The notes under the pieces: generated by a model
Databases searched by the model: none
The model's input: the letters and a program-made list of their open reading frames with translations, nothing else
Told to the model about the DNA's origin: nothing
Origin: SHYR01 sp036013055
GTDB lineage: Bacteria > Chloroflexota > Dehalococcoidia > UBA2979
Direction of reading: 5' to 3'
DNA length: 64,000 nt
Assembly: GCA_036013055.1 (NCBI GenBank)
Contig: DASCQM010000015.1
Coordinates: forward strand, 1-64,000
Program-made: the position numbers and the translations under genes
Shown: in pieces, positions 53,387 to 62,356 of the stretch
How the letters are laid out: every line of letters begins with the position of its first letter
Numbering within the stretch: position 1 is the first letter of the stretch

Positions 53387-55852
53387 CTACCCGCGGCTGA
53401 GCGCGGCGGGGGTGAACTGCGTTCCGACCTCGCCGGACGCGATCAGTGCCTCGTAGCGCTCTGCGGAGTAGCCCAGCAGCTCGCGGTAGACGTATTCGTT
53501 GTCCTGCCCGAGCAGGGGCGGCGCACGGCGCGGCCCGTGGCTCGTCTCCGCCATGCGGAAGAGCCGTCCCGGGTGGTCGTAGCTGCCGAGGTCGTCGCGG
53601 GCGATCGATTCGAAGAAGTCACGCGACCGGAGCTGCGGGCAGTGGAACGCATCTGCGTCGTCCTGCACCGGCCCTGCGGTGACGCCCGCCTCCTGCAGTT
53701 CGCGCCACAGCGAGTCGCGGTCGCGGTCTGCCGTCACGACGTTCAGCGCCGCATCGAGCGTTCGTCGGTTCGTCAGCCGGTCCGCCGCCCCTGCAAATCG
53801 AGCATCGGCGGCGAGGTCCACGGCACCGAGGACGGAGCAGAGCGCCTGCCATTCGTCGTCGGTCGCGACATCGATCGCGATCCAGCGGTCGTCACCGGCG
53901 CAGCGGTAGGCGTTGTGCGGGGCGTGGCTGCGGTGGTCGTTCGCCATGTTCTCGCTCAGCCCGCCGCCCATCTGGCAGTCGAGCAACTCGACGGCCATCA
54001 TCGAGGCGAATGCCTCCACCTGCGGCACCTCGACCTGCTGCCCGCGGCCCGTGCGCTCGCGGTGGCGCAGCGCCATCAGCGCGCCGAGCGCGGCGGTGAG
54101 CCCGGCCACGGAGTCGCAGGCGTAGGTCTCGCCGGCGGCATCCGGGGTCATGTCCGGGTAGCCGCGCACGCTGAGGTGCCCGGCCATCGACTCGAGGTGG
54201 TTCCCCCAGCAGCGGTAGTTCGCGTACGGGCCGGTGAGCCCGAAGCCGGGCATTCGCACGACGATGATGCGCGGGTTGATGGTGGCCAGCGCCTCGTAGC
54301 TGACGCCGAGCCGGTCGATCGTCTCCGGCACGTTGTTCTCGATCACGATGTCCGACATCGCGACCAGTTCCTCGAAGCTCTTCAGCCCCTCGGGCGTGCG
54401 CAGGTTGCCGGTGAACGACCGCTTGTCGAGGCCGCTGCAGTTGAAGTTCACGCTGCGGTTCCAGGGGTCGGAGCCGCCCTCGTTGTCCGGGTACCAGGCC
54501 GTGCGCGTGACCTGCACCTGTCGCGTCTGCGGCTGCACGGTGCTGATCGGCTCCATCTTCAGCACCTCGGCGCCCCACTCCGCCATCAGTTGCGAGCCGA
54601 AGGGCCCAGCCCAGACGACGGCGAGGTCGAGCACGCGGATGCCCGCCAGCGGCAGCTCGGGCGTGCCGACGGGGGGAGTTACGCGTTCCGGCGGCGCTGC
54701 GGCGAGTTCCGCCGCGACCTCGGCCGCGTGTTCGTCGAGCAGCGGGGCGCGACGGCGCGTGGGGCGGGGCGAGTCGGACATCACGAAGGGGCGGCCGGGG
54801 TAGTCGAGGGTGCCGGCGACGGGGTGATCGACGGCGTCCCAGAAGCCGCGGTCGCGGAACGCGGGGTCTTCGAGCACGTCGGCGATCGTGTGCACGGTGC
54901 CGCCGAGGATGCGGCGTTCCTGCGCCATCGCCAGCGCCTCGCGCATCGTGTGGCTCGTCGTCCAGACGAGGTATGCGGCCTCCATCTGCTCGATCGTCTC
55001 CGCCGGGATCAGGCGCGCGAGCCCGTTCACCTCGGGCAGGTCCGCGAGGTCGTCGCGACCGACGAGGCGCATCAGGTCGGGCAGCCGCTGCTGGCCGAGC
55101 AGGTTGATGAAACCATCGGTGCAGGGGCGCACGCCCGAGCAGATCGCGAACGCGGTCTCGCGACGCTTCGCGACCTCGCCCGAGTAGGCGTGCGCGAGCA
55201 GGTTGAGCTGACGTCGGTCCTTGCCGCCCGCCTGCGTCTCGTACGTCGAGAGGTCGATGTGGTCGCCGTGCCCCGTCAGTTCCGCGCGGTAGACGGCGAG
55301 CACGATCGCGAAGGCGGCGGTCAGTCCGGCCTGCCAGAGCGCGTACTCACCGCTGAGGCGCAGCGGCTCGCGGTCGAGGTGGCCGGTCTGGTACATCGCG
55401 CCGCCCATCGCCTGCAGCACGAGGTCGCTCGCGAGCAGCCCGGCGTACGGACCGCTCTGCCCGAACGGCGTGACGGAACAGACGACGAGCCCCGGCCGCT
55501 CGCGGCGCACGGCAGCGAGGTCGAGCCCGGCTGCGGCCAGCTCACCGGGCGCGAAGTCTTCGACGACGACGTCCGCACGCTCGACGAGACCCTCGATGGT
55601 GGCGAGGCCGTCGGTGGTCGTCAGATCGGCGACGACGCTGCGTTTGCCGGTGTTCAGCGCGAGGAAGTGGGCGCTCGCCTCGATGTCCGGCGCGCCATCC
55701 GGGAAGGGCCCCCACGTGCGGGCGGGGTCGCCACCCGGCGGCTCGACCTTCGTCACCGTCGCGCCATAGTCGGCGAGCAGTCGCGTGGCGTGCGGGCCCG
55801 CCGTGCCACGCGTGAGATCGACGACTACGATGCCCTCGAGCGGTCCTGGCAC
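53387..55852 (-). CDS. Second tandem-domain CaiB/BaiF CoA-transferase
   Basis: An 821-residue double family III CoA-transferase. Module 1 (about 1-385) begins GIVVVDLTRGTAGPHATRLL with ATVTKVEPPGGDPA and VVVEDFAPGEL; module 2 (about 420-821) begins IRVLDLAVVWAGPFGSQLMAEWGAEVLKMEP with IVIENNVPET. The catalytic Asp of family III (about 169 in FRC) probably lies in a GASDLVLQAMGGAMYQTG-like segment of module 1 and an ESMAGHLSVRG segment of module 2. GTG 55852 follows GGGAG and four bases after the enoyl-CoA hydratase stop, so it is coupled to it. The pair, with acyl-CoA dehydrogenases divergent to them, suggests activation and beta-oxidation of an organic acid. Confidence 0.88.
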   Translation of the reverse strand: MPGPLEGIVVVDLTRGTAGPHATRLLADYGATVTKVEPPGGDPARTWGPFPDGAPDIEASAHFLALNTGKRSVVADLTTTDGLATIEGLVERADVVVEDFAPGELAAAGLDLAAVRRERPGLVVCSVTPFGQSGPYAGLLASDLVLQAMGGAMYQTGHLDREPLRLSGEYALWQAGLTAAFAIVLAVYRAELTGHGDHIDLSTYETQAGGKDRRQLNLLAHAYSGEVAKRRETAFAICSGVRPCTDGFINLLGQQRLPDLMRLVGRDDLADLPEVNGLARLIPAETIEQMEAAYLVWTTSHTMREALAMAQERRILGGTVHTIADVLEDPAFRDRGFWDAVDHPVAGTLDYPGRPFVMSDSPRPTRRRAPLLDEHAAEVAAELAAAPPERVTPPVGTPELPLAGIRVLDLAVVWAGPFGSQLMAEWGAEVLKMEPISTVQPQTRQVQVTRTAWYPDNEGGSDPWNRSVNFNCSGLDKRSFTGNLRTPEGLKSFEELVAMSDIVIENNVPETIDRLGVSYEALATINPRIIVVRMPGFGLTGPYANYRCWGNHLESMAGHLSVRGYPDMTPDAAGETYACDSVAGLTAALGALMALRHRERTGRGQQVEVPQVEAFASMMAVELLDCQMGGGLSENMANDHRSHAPHNAYRCAGDDRWIAIDVATDDEWQALCSVLGAVDLAADARFAGAADRLTNRRTLDAALNVVTADRDRDSLWRELQEAGVTAGPVQDDADAFHCPQLRSRDFFESIARDDLGSYDHPGRLFRMAETSHGPRRAPPLLGQDNEYVYRELLGYSAERYEALIASGEVGTQFTPAALSRG

Positions 55853-55856
55853 GCGA

Positions 55857-56729
55857 TTACTCCCGGGGCTTGCTGCGCGGGCCGAACGGCTCTGGCTGGA
55901 AGGGGCCGTCGCGGGCCTCCATGAAGCCACGGAAGCCGCCCTCCTCGCGAGCGCGATCGAGGTGCTCGACGTCGGGACCGTCATCGGAGGCGTGGATCAG
56001 CGTGGAGAGCATCGCGTTGACGTTGAGCGCGTTCCGCAGGCCCATGGCCTCGAGGCCATAGCTCGTGATCGCCTTGTTCAGGCGCACGGAGTCGGGCGGC
56101 ACGAGCGCGAGTCGCTGGGCCAGCGCCATCGCGCGGTCCATGAGCTGGTCGTGCGGGATGACCTCGTTCACGACGCCCATGCGCAGCGCCTCCGGTGCGT
56201 CGAAATGGTCGCCGGTGAGCGTGTAGCGGTGGGCGTTCTTCCAGCCAGCAAGCATCGCGAAGAGCACGGTGGAGTTCGAGACCATGCGCACTTCCGGCTG
56301 GGCGAACGTCGCCTGATCGGAAGCGAGGGTGATGTCGCAGGCCAGCGAGTACCAGAAGCCGCCGCCAATGCACCATCCGTTGACGGCGGCGATCACGGGC
56401 TTGGGGAGCTGCATGAGGTGCATCATCATGTCGGGATTGCGCAGCGAGTTGTTGAACTGCCCTCGCAGGTACGGACCCACCGGCGTGCGGGCAGGTGGCG
56501 GCGCGTCGGGAGCGTCGCTGCGGGAGATATCGTAGCCGGCGGAGAAGGCGCGACCGGCGCCGGTGAGGATGATCGAACGCACCGACTCATCCGCGACTGC
56601 GGCATCGAGAGCGGCGTGCAGTTCGTCTTCGAGCGGTCGCGAGAGGGCGTTCAGCGCCTCCGGCCGGTTCAGGGTGAACGTGACGACCGGCCCGTCGTGT
56701 TCGTCGAGCAAGAATTCATAGTCACTCAT
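55857..56729 (-). CDS. Enoyl-CoA hydratase/isomerase family protein
   Basis: A 290-residue crotonase. It has TFTLNRPEALNALS, the oxyanion hole SAGYDIS and ALxG-like AVNGWCIGGGFWYSLACDI, and a long C-terminal helical part. The crotonase catalytic Glu pair is only partly recognisable: at the second position RMVSNSTVLFAML, so the reaction may be other than enoyl hydration, such as isomerisation, hydrolysis or decarboxylation. A Pro-rich loop at about 70-80 is inserted. GGAGG sits before ATG 56729, the preferred start. Upstream frame 56730-57221 is antisense to an acyl-CoA dehydrogenase. Confidence 0.87.
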   Translation of the reverse strand: MSDYEFLLDEHDGPVVTFTLNRPEALNALSRPLEDELHAALDAAVADESVRSIILTGAGRAFSAGYDISRSDAPDAPPPARTPVGPYLRGQFNNSLRNPDMMMHLMQLPKPVIAAVNGWCIGGGFWYSLACDITLASDQATFAQPEVRMVSNSTVLFAMLAGWKNAHRYTLTGDHFDAPEALRMGVVNEVIPHDQLMDRAMALAQRLALVPPDSVRLNKAITSYGLEAMGLRNALNVNAMLSTLIHASDDGPDVEHLDRAREEGGFRGFMEARDGPFQPEPFGPRSKPRE

Positions 56730-56843
56730 CGCAACCTCCGTACGCGCGCGGAATGCTATCACGCTGCCGGTGCCAGATAGATTGACGTGCCGGTTCGATA
56801 GGACGCAGTATCCGCAGACTGAATAGCTCTGAGGAGTCAACAC

Positions 56844-58049
56844 ATGGACTGGGCAGACACACCAGAACAGGCAACGTTCCGCACCGAAGTGCGCACGGTG
56901 ATCGAGGGCAATCTCCCCGAGCGCTACCGCAAGCAGGCCGAGACCGGTGAGGGCTTCGGCAGCTACGGCGAGGACCGCGTCTCCGAGAACGCCGACCACC
57001 GCCAGGCCGCCAACGACTGGTCCGGCGCGCTCTCCGACCACGGATGGATCGCGCCGCACTGGCCGAAGGAATACGGCGGCGCGGGCCTGAGCCCGATGGA
57101 GCAGTTCATCTTCAACCAGGAGATGGCGAGCCACGGCGCGCCGAACGTCGGCGGTTCCGGCGTCGGCATGCTCGGCCCGGTGTTGATCATCCAGGGCAGC
57201 GACGAGCAGAAGGAGCAGCACCTCTCCGGCATCCTCTCAGGCGAGGTGCAGTGGGCGCAGGGCTACTCCGAGCCGGGCTCCGGCTCCGACCTCGCGTCGC
57301 TGCAGACGCGGGCAATCCGCGATGGCGACGACTTTGTGATCAACGGCCAGAAGATCTGGACCTCCGGGGCGCACAACGCCGACTGGCTCTTCGCGCTCGT
57401 GCGCACCGACCCGGAGGCACCGAAGCACCGTGGCATCTCGTTCCTGCTGATGGACAAGAACACGCCCGGCATCACGGTCCGACCGCTGATCAACATGGCA
57501 TGGGATCACGGCTTCAACGAGACGTTCTTTGAGGATGTACGCGTGCCGGCGTCGAACCTCGTCGGCGAGCTGAACCGCGGCTGGTACGTGGGTGCGACGC
57601 TGCTCGACTTCGAGCGCTCGAACATCAGCGGCGCGATCAGCAGCCAGCGCTCGATCAATGCGCTGCTCACGCACCTCAACTCGGACGAGGGCAGCGACGT
57701 CGAGCTGACTGAGCCGGTACGTGGCTACGTGGCCGACCGCTACATCGAGTCGAACGTGCTCTTCAACTTCTCGTTCCGCATCATCTCGATGCAGGCATCG
57801 GGCCAGATCCCGAACTACGAGGCATCGACGTCGAAGCTCTTCAACTCGGAGTTGAACCAGACGCTCGCGCGCACCGGTATGAAGGCGTTCGGCCTGCACT
57901 CCAGTCTCTGGGAGGGCGAGGGCGCGCCGATGGGTGCGCGTTTCACGAAGGCGTACGTCAGTTCGGTCTCGTCGACGATTGCGGCAGGCACGAGCGAGAT
58001 TCAGCGCAACATCATCGCAACGCGCGGCCTCGGACTGCCGCGAGGCTAG
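56844..58049 (+). CDS. Acyl-CoA dehydrogenase, duplicate 1
   Basis: A 401-residue FAD acyl-CoA dehydrogenase. The N-terminal helical domain starts MDWADTPEQATFR; the beta domain has QGYSEPGSGSDLASLQTRA and INGQKIWTSGAHNADW; the C-terminal domain ends TSEIQRNIIATRGLGLPRG. At the MCAD Glu376 position a Gly is found (AAGTSEIQ), while Glu257 in LLDFERSN sits at the LCAD/IVD catalytic position, so it uses that alternative base. GAGG precedes ATG 56844. A close homologue follows after 137 bases. Confidence 0.93.
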   Translation: MDWADTPEQATFRTEVRTVIEGNLPERYRKQAETGEGFGSYGEDRVSENADHRQAANDWSGALSDHGWIAPHWPKEYGGAGLSPMEQFIFNQEMASHGAPNVGGSGVGMLGPVLIIQGSDEQKEQHLSGILSGEVQWAQGYSEPGSGSDLASLQTRAIRDGDDFVINGQKIWTSGAHNADWLFALVRTDPEAPKHRGISFLLMDKNTPGITVRPLINMAWDHGFNETFFEDVRVPASNLVGELNRGWYVGATLLDFERSNISGAISSQRSINALLTHLNSDEGSDVELTEPVRGYVADRYIESNVLFNFSFRIISMQASGQIPNYEASTSKLFNSELNQTLARTGMKAFGLHSSLWEGEGAPMGARFTKAYVSSVSSTIAAGTSEIQRNIIATRGLGLPRG

Positions 58050-58084
58050 CCGGCAGGCCGCCAGGCCACCGACGTTGAATTGAA

Positions 58085-58110
58085 GCAGGGGCACCCTTCG
58101 GTGCCCCTGC
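58085..58110 (+). terminator. Hairpin terminator between the two acyl-CoA dehydrogenase genes
   Basis: Arms of 11 bases, GCAGGGGCACC and GGTGCCCCTGC, enclose a CTTC loop. It starts 36 bases after the stop of the first dehydrogenase gene. There is no long T run after it, so termination may be incomplete or the hairpin may protect mRNA; a promoter for the second gene would then lie at 58111-58186, where GGTAGTCT is a -10 candidate. Confidence 0.65.
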
Positions 58111-58186
58111 TGGCGTTGCTCACGTTGACGTACAGGTAGTCTCAGCGCAGAATCCTTGCGTTGTATGACCCTGATGAGGAGCATCT

Positions 58187-59404
58187 ATGGACTGGGCAGA
58201 CACCCCCGAGCAGGCCGCGTTCCGCGCGCAAGTGGCCGACATGATCGAGAACAACCTCCCGCAGCGCTACAAGAAGATGGCTGCTGAAGGAGAGTCCGAG
58301 CAGCGTGGCTGGCAATCAGACCGCGTCTCCGAGGATCCAGACGCGAAGAAGGCTGCGATGGACTGGGCGTCAGCGCTCGGTGAGAAGGGCTGGGTGGCAC
58401 CCCACTGGCCCTCTGAGTACGGCGGTGCCGGTCTCAGTTCCATGGAGCAGTTCATCTACAACCAGGAGATGGCGCAGTCCGGTGCACCGGGTGTCGGCGG
58501 TATGGGCGTACAGATGCTCGGCCCGGCCCTGATCGTGCACGGCAGCGAGGAGCAGAAGGCGGAGCACCTGCCGAAGATCCTCTCCGGCGAGGTTGCGTGG
58601 TGCCAGGGCTACTCTGAGCCCGGTGCCGGTTCCGACCTTGCTTCGCTGCAGACGCGCGCAGTGCGCGACGGTGACGAGTACGTCATCAACGGCCAGAAGA
58701 TCTGGACCTCCGGTGCACACACCGCGGACTTCATCTTCACGATGGCCCGCACCGACCCGGAGGCCCCGAAGCACCGCGGCATCTCGTTCTTCGTCTTCGA
58801 CAAGAACCTGCCCGGCCTGACCGTGCGCCCGCTGATCAACATGGGTTGGCAGCATGGCTTCAACGAGACGTTCTTCGAGGACGTGCACGTGCCTGCCTCT
58901 GCCGTTGTCGGTGAAGAGAACCGCGGCTGGTACGTCGGCGCGACGTTGCTCGACTTCGAGCGCTCCAACATCAGCGGCGCGATTTCGAGCCGACGCACGA
59001 TCACCTCACTGCTCGATTACATCGAGACGGACGCAGGTGGCGACAAGGCGCAGATGACAGAGTCGACACGCTCGGCGATCGCTGACCGTTACATCGAGAC
59101 GGAAGTGCAGTTCAACTTCTCGCTGCGCATCATCTCGATGCAGGCGGCCGGCCAGATTCCGAACTACGAGGCTTCGACCTCGAAGCTCTTCAACTCGGAA
59201 CTGAACCAGGCGCTCGCGCGTACCGGTATCAGCACGTTCGGGCTGCACGGCAACCTCTGGGACGACGAGAGTGGCCGCGCACCGTTGAACGGGCGTTTCA
59301 CGCAGAGCTACGTTGGCTCCATCTCCTCGACGATTGCCGGTGGCACGTCTGAGATTCAGCGCAACATCATCGCGACGCGTGGATTGGGTCTGCCGCGAGG
59401 CTAG
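58187..59404 (+). CDS. Acyl-CoA dehydrogenase, duplicate 2
   Basis: A 405-residue acyl-CoA dehydrogenase, clearly a tandem duplicate of the preceding gene; long blocks are identical, such as NPxY-less FEDVHVPAS, RGWYVGATLLDFERSNISGAI and IPNYEASTSKLFNSELNQ. FAD-contacting QGYSEPGAGSDLASLQT and INGQKIWTSGAH are present. Glu258 sits at the LCAD/IVD catalytic position; the MCAD Glu is replaced in AGGTSEIQR. It ends at a strong bidirectional hairpin. The two copies may act on different acyl chains or form heteromers. Confidence 0.93.
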   Translation: MDWADTPEQAAFRAQVADMIENNLPQRYKKMAAEGESEQRGWQSDRVSEDPDAKKAAMDWASALGEKGWVAPHWPSEYGGAGLSSMEQFIYNQEMAQSGAPGVGGMGVQMLGPALIVHGSEEQKAEHLPKILSGEVAWCQGYSEPGAGSDLASLQTRAVRDGDEYVINGQKIWTSGAHTADFIFTMARTDPEAPKHRGISFFVFDKNLPGLTVRPLINMGWQHGFNETFFEDVHVPASAVVGEENRGWYVGATLLDFERSNISGAISSRRTITSLLDYIETDAGGDKAQMTESTRSAIADRYIETEVQFNFSLRIISMQAAGQIPNYEASTSKLFNSELNQALARTGISTFGLHGNLWDDESGRAPLNGRFTQSYVGSISSTIAGGTSEIQRNIIATRGLGLPRG

Positions 59405-59432
59405 CCCTTCGACCACGGTCAGAAGACCACAC

Positions 59433-59458
59433 AACTGGGGCGCGCTAGCGCCCCAGTT
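59433..59458. terminator. Bidirectional terminator between acyl-CoA dehydrogenase and cobQ
   Basis: Arms of 11 bases, AACTGGGGCGC and GCGCCCCAGTT, enclose GCTA. TTTCCTGTT follows on the plus strand. It lies between convergent genes and overlaps the stop and last few codons of cobQ (stop at 59445), so both transcripts can end here. Confidence 0.72.
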
Positions 59459-60944
59459 TCCTGTTCAATTGCTCCATGTCGAGGTGCGAGCGGACGTGCT
59501 GCGCAAGCCGGTCGAACTCCCGCTCGCGGTCGAAGCTGCGTCGCGCGGTCTCCGAGCGTCCGAGGCCCGCGAGCAGGGCGTGCCGGAGCTGGTCGTTGTG
59601 GAAGAGGCCGTGCAGGTAGCTGCCGGCAACTCGGCCGTCGACTGAGATCGCGCCGTCGTCGTGTCCGTCGAGGCTGAGCAGTGGGGTGACCGTGTCGTCA
59701 GTCGTCTCGCTTGCGCCCATGTGAATCTCATAGCCCGCCGCTGAGGCTCCGGCCACGCCGGACCACGCACCGGCGCTGGCGGTCACCCGCCCGGCGCTGC
59801 GCACGGTAGTCTTCTCCGCGCTGAACGTCGTCGTCAGCGGCAACAGGCCGAGGCCGTCCGCCTCGCTGCCCGCGTCGCTCTCGACGCCGGCCGGGTCGAG
59901 GATGCGCTCGCCGAGCATTTGGAAGCCGCCGCAGATGCCGAGGATCGATGCGCCGCTCGCGTGCGCGTCCAGCACCGCGTCGGCGAGCCCAGCGACGCGC
60001 GTCGCCGCAAGGTCGGCGATCGTCGCCTTGGTGCCGGGCAGGATCACAAGCTGCGGGCTGCCGAGGTCCTCCGGCCGCGAGACGTAGCGCAGGCGCACGC
60101 CCGGCTCGTCGACGAACGGGTCGAAGTCGTCGAAGTTCGCGATACGCGGAAAGCGGATCACGGCGATGTCGACCTCGGGTGCGTCGCCAGCGGCGGTCGC
60201 AGGTCGCTCGTCGGCGCGTTCCAGCGCCACCGCGTCCTCGTCGGCGATGCGCAGGTCGTCGAGCCACGGCACGACGCCGATCACCGGGGCACCGGTGCGC
60301 TGCTCCAGGTCGTCGATGGCGGGTGCGAGCAGACCCGGGTCGCCCCGGAAGCGGCTGATCACGAAGCCGGCGACGAGCGCACGCTCCGACGGCGAGAGCA
60401 GCTCCATCGTCCCCAGCAGATGCGCGAAGACCCCGCCGCGGTCGATATCGCCGACGAGGATCACGGTCGCGCCGGCGTGGACGGCGAGGCCGATGTTGAC
60501 GATGTCGCCCTCGCGCAGGTTCGGCTCGGCCGTGCTGCCGGCACCCTCGGCGACGACCAGCTCGTACTCGTTGCGCAGCGAGCCGAGCGCTCGCTCGACG
60601 GCGGGCCAGAGGTCACGTTTGCGTGCGATGAAGTCGCGGGAGTGCAGCGTGCCGGACGGCTTCCCGTCGACAACGACCTGCGAGGTGCGATCCCCCTGCG
60701 GCTTCAGCAGCACCGGGTTCATCTCGACCGCCGGCGGCAGCCCGGCGGCCGCTGCCTGCTCCGACTGCGCCCGCCCGATCTCCAGGCCGTCCGCCGTCAC
60801 ATCGGCGTTGTTCGACATGTTCTGCGCCTTGAACGGCACTACGCGGACGCCGTCCTGCCGGTAGATGCGGCAGAGCGCCGTCACCAGCACCGACTTTCCG
60901 ACGGACGAGGCGGTGCCGAGCACCAGCAGCACCGGGGCGGTCAT
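59445..60944 (-). CDS. cobQ: Cobyric acid synthase
   Basis: A 499-residue glutamine-dependent amidotransferase that amidates side chains b, d, e and g of adenosylcobyric acid a,c-diamide in cobalamin synthesis. The N-terminal ATP-binding domain reads LGTASSVGKSVLVTALCR, VPFKAQNMSNN and LKPQGDRTSQVVVDG. The C-terminal class I glutaminase-like domain has ILGICGGFQMLG with the nucleophile Cys near 337, and GSYLHGLFHND with the His near 441. GGAGG precedes ATG 60944, 25 bases after the binding-protein stop. No other cob genes are in the window, so this may serve salvage. It is under the upstream B12 riboswitch. Confidence 0.95.
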   Translation of the reverse strand: MTAPVLLVLGTASSVGKSVLVTALCRIYRQDGVRVVPFKAQNMSNNADVTADGLEIGRAQSEQAAAAGLPPAVEMNPVLLKPQGDRTSQVVVDGKPSGTLHSRDFIARKRDLWPAVERALGSLRNEYELVVAEGAGSTAEPNLREGDIVNIGLAVHAGATVILVGDIDRGGVFAHLLGTMELLSPSERALVAGFVISRFRGDPGLLAPAIDDLEQRTGAPVIGVVPWLDDLRIADEDAVALERADERPATAAGDAPEVDIAVIRFPRIANFDDFDPFVDEPGVRLRYVSRPEDLGSPQLVILPGTKATIADLAATRVAGLADAVLDAHASGASILGICGGFQMLGERILDPAGVESDAGSEADGLGLLPLTTTFSAEKTTVRSAGRVTASAGAWSGVAGASAAGYEIHMGASETTDDTVTPLLSLDGHDDGAISVDGRVAGSYLHGLFHNDQLRHALLAGLGRSETARRSFDREREFDRLAQHVRSHLDMEQLNRKLGR

Positions 60945-60969
60945 CGCTGCGCCTCCTTCGAGCGTGACG

Positions 60970-61995
60970 CTACTCGAAGCGGTCCGGGTAGAGCGCGCGT
61001 GCCAGATCCGCGAGACCCTCGACGATGCGCGGGCCGGGGCGGTTCGTGAGGTCCGGGTCGACGGCATAGAGCCGTTCATTGACGACTGCGGAGACGACAT
61101 CCCAGCCGGGGCGCGCGGCGACGCTCTCCGGGTCGCCGCCAAACGCGGCGTCGGCGAGCAGCACGACCTCCGGGTCGGCAACGATCACCGCCTCCGCCGA
61201 GAGCTGCGGGAAATCGCTGGTACTGCCAGCGGCGACGTTGCGCCCCTTGAGCAGGCTGATCATCCCTCCGACAAAGGTGTTCTCGCCGACGCTGTAGAGG
61301 TCGGTGGTGAGCTCAAAGAAGACGCGCGGGCCCTCGTCGACATCGGCGATCGCGGCAGCGATGGCGTCGATCGACTGCTGCATCTCGTCGGCGAGCGTCT
61401 CAGCCTGCTGATTGTTGTCGGTGATGCGACCGAGCACGCGCACGTTCTCGATCACGCCGTCGAGCGATGCGGCCTCGGTGAGGAAGAGCACCGTCATGCC
61501 CAGGTCGCGGAACTGCTGCACCTGTTGCTGTTGCTGCGTGACCATCAGCACGAGGTCGGGTTCGTGCGCCAGCGCCGCCTCCGGGCTGGGGTTCGAGTAC
61601 TCGAGCTTCGGCAGGTCCGCCGTCGCTGCCGGGAAGTCGGAAAACTGATCCGCGGCGACCACCAGATCGCCCGCGCCGATCGCGAAGAGAATCTCGGTCG
61701 CGGCAGGGGAGTACGAGATGACGCGAGTCGGAGCGGCGCTGATTTCGACGTCGGTATCGGACGAGTCGACGATCGTGAGCGGGTATGCGGTGTCGGTCGT
61801 GGCGGCGACGGGCGCTGGTGCGACGGTCGCATCGGGTAGCGCGCTCGCCGCTCTCGTCGCCGTGGCGGTTGCGGTGGTGCTGTCGTCGCTGCTCGTGCAC
61901 GCCGCACCGAGCATCGCCAGCGCGACCAGCACAAGCGCGAGTCGGGGAACAGGAAGCGCGATGCGCAGCCGGCTGAAGTTGATTGAACGAGTCAC
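60970..61995 (-). CDS. B12-regulated ABC substrate-binding lipoprotein, BtuF-like
   Basis: A 341-residue periplasmic binding protein of the FecB/BtuF family. Its signal has lipobox GAAC, then a Thr/Ala linker of about 45 residues. The core has PTRVISYSPAATEILFAIGAG, DLPKLEYSNPSPEAALAHEPDLVLM and the C-terminal PGPRIVEGLADLARALYP. GTG 61995 after GGAGG is preferred to the frame start at 62052, which overlaps the terminator. A cobalamin riboswitch lies directly upstream, so the ligand is probably cobalamin or a corrinoid precursor. No BtuCD genes are in the window. Confidence 0.88.
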   Translation of the reverse strand: MTRSINFSRLRIALPVPRLALVLVALAMLGAACTSSDDSTTATATATRAASALPDATVAPAPVAATTDTAYPLTIVDSSDTDVEISAAPTRVISYSPAATEILFAIGAGDLVVAADQFSDFPAATADLPKLEYSNPSPEAALAHEPDLVLMVTQQQQQVQQFRDLGMTVLFLTEAASLDGVIENVRVLGRITDNNQQAETLADEMQQSIDAIAAAIADVDEGPRVFFELTTDLYSVGENTFVGGMISLLKGRNVAAGSTSDFPQLSAEAVIVADPEVVLLADAAFGGDPESVAARPGWDVVSAVVNERLYAVDPDLTNRPGPRIVEGLADLARALYPDRFE

Positions 61996-62041
61996 GTGTG
62001 CCTCCGCACGCTGCTGCGAGGGGGACGACGAAACAAAGAAA

Positions 62042-62062
62042 CCCCTCGCCATCAGCGAGGGG
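62042..62062 (-). terminator. Intrinsic terminator of the cobalamin riboswitch
   Basis: On the minus strand CCCCTCGC and GCGAGGGG enclose a five-base loop, followed by TTTCTTTGTTT. It lies between the riboswitch and GTG 61995. With ligand bound, the terminator should form and stop transcription of the binding protein and cobQ. Confidence 0.82.
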
Positions 62063-62099
62063 TCGATGCGAAAACCTGCGAGCGGCGCGCGGCCGCGTC

Positions 62100-62255
62100 A
62101 GATCCGTCGCCCGTCCTCGCGGGTCTCTGACAATGACGCAGGCCGGTACTCTGGCTGCCGCCGCCAGCGCACTGGCAGCGATCACAGTTGCGGGACAGCG
62201 TCGGAATTGCACCGACTTCCCCGGTTCCTGCGTCGGAACGGAGCCGATGGTAGCA
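62100..62255 (-). ncRNA. Cobalamin riboswitch
   Basis: The minus strand has the conserved core GGGGAAGTCGGTG, AATTCCGACGCTGTCCCGC and AACTGTGA, in the order of the B12 element. A GCCAGTGCGCTGGC-like stem follows, and a B12 box TGTCAGAGACCCGC closes the 3' part near 62115-62130. Limits are approximate. A terminator follows at 62042-62062 and then the BtuF-like and cobQ genes. High cobalamin should shut this operon off. Confidence 0.93.
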
Positions 62256-62356
62256 CACGTTCGATCGGCATCCGCAGACGACTGACCGACCGCGCCGTGA
62301 GCGTGCCGTCAGAACGCTGCGCGAGAACGTGGTATCACTCGGTTGGAGGTGATGCC

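Noticed and set aside
53537..55924. A 795-codon open frame on the plus strand opposite the double CaiB gene
   Set aside because: The composition is Arg/Gly/Ala/Val-rich without motifs, and the minus strand holds recognisable CoA-transferase modules.
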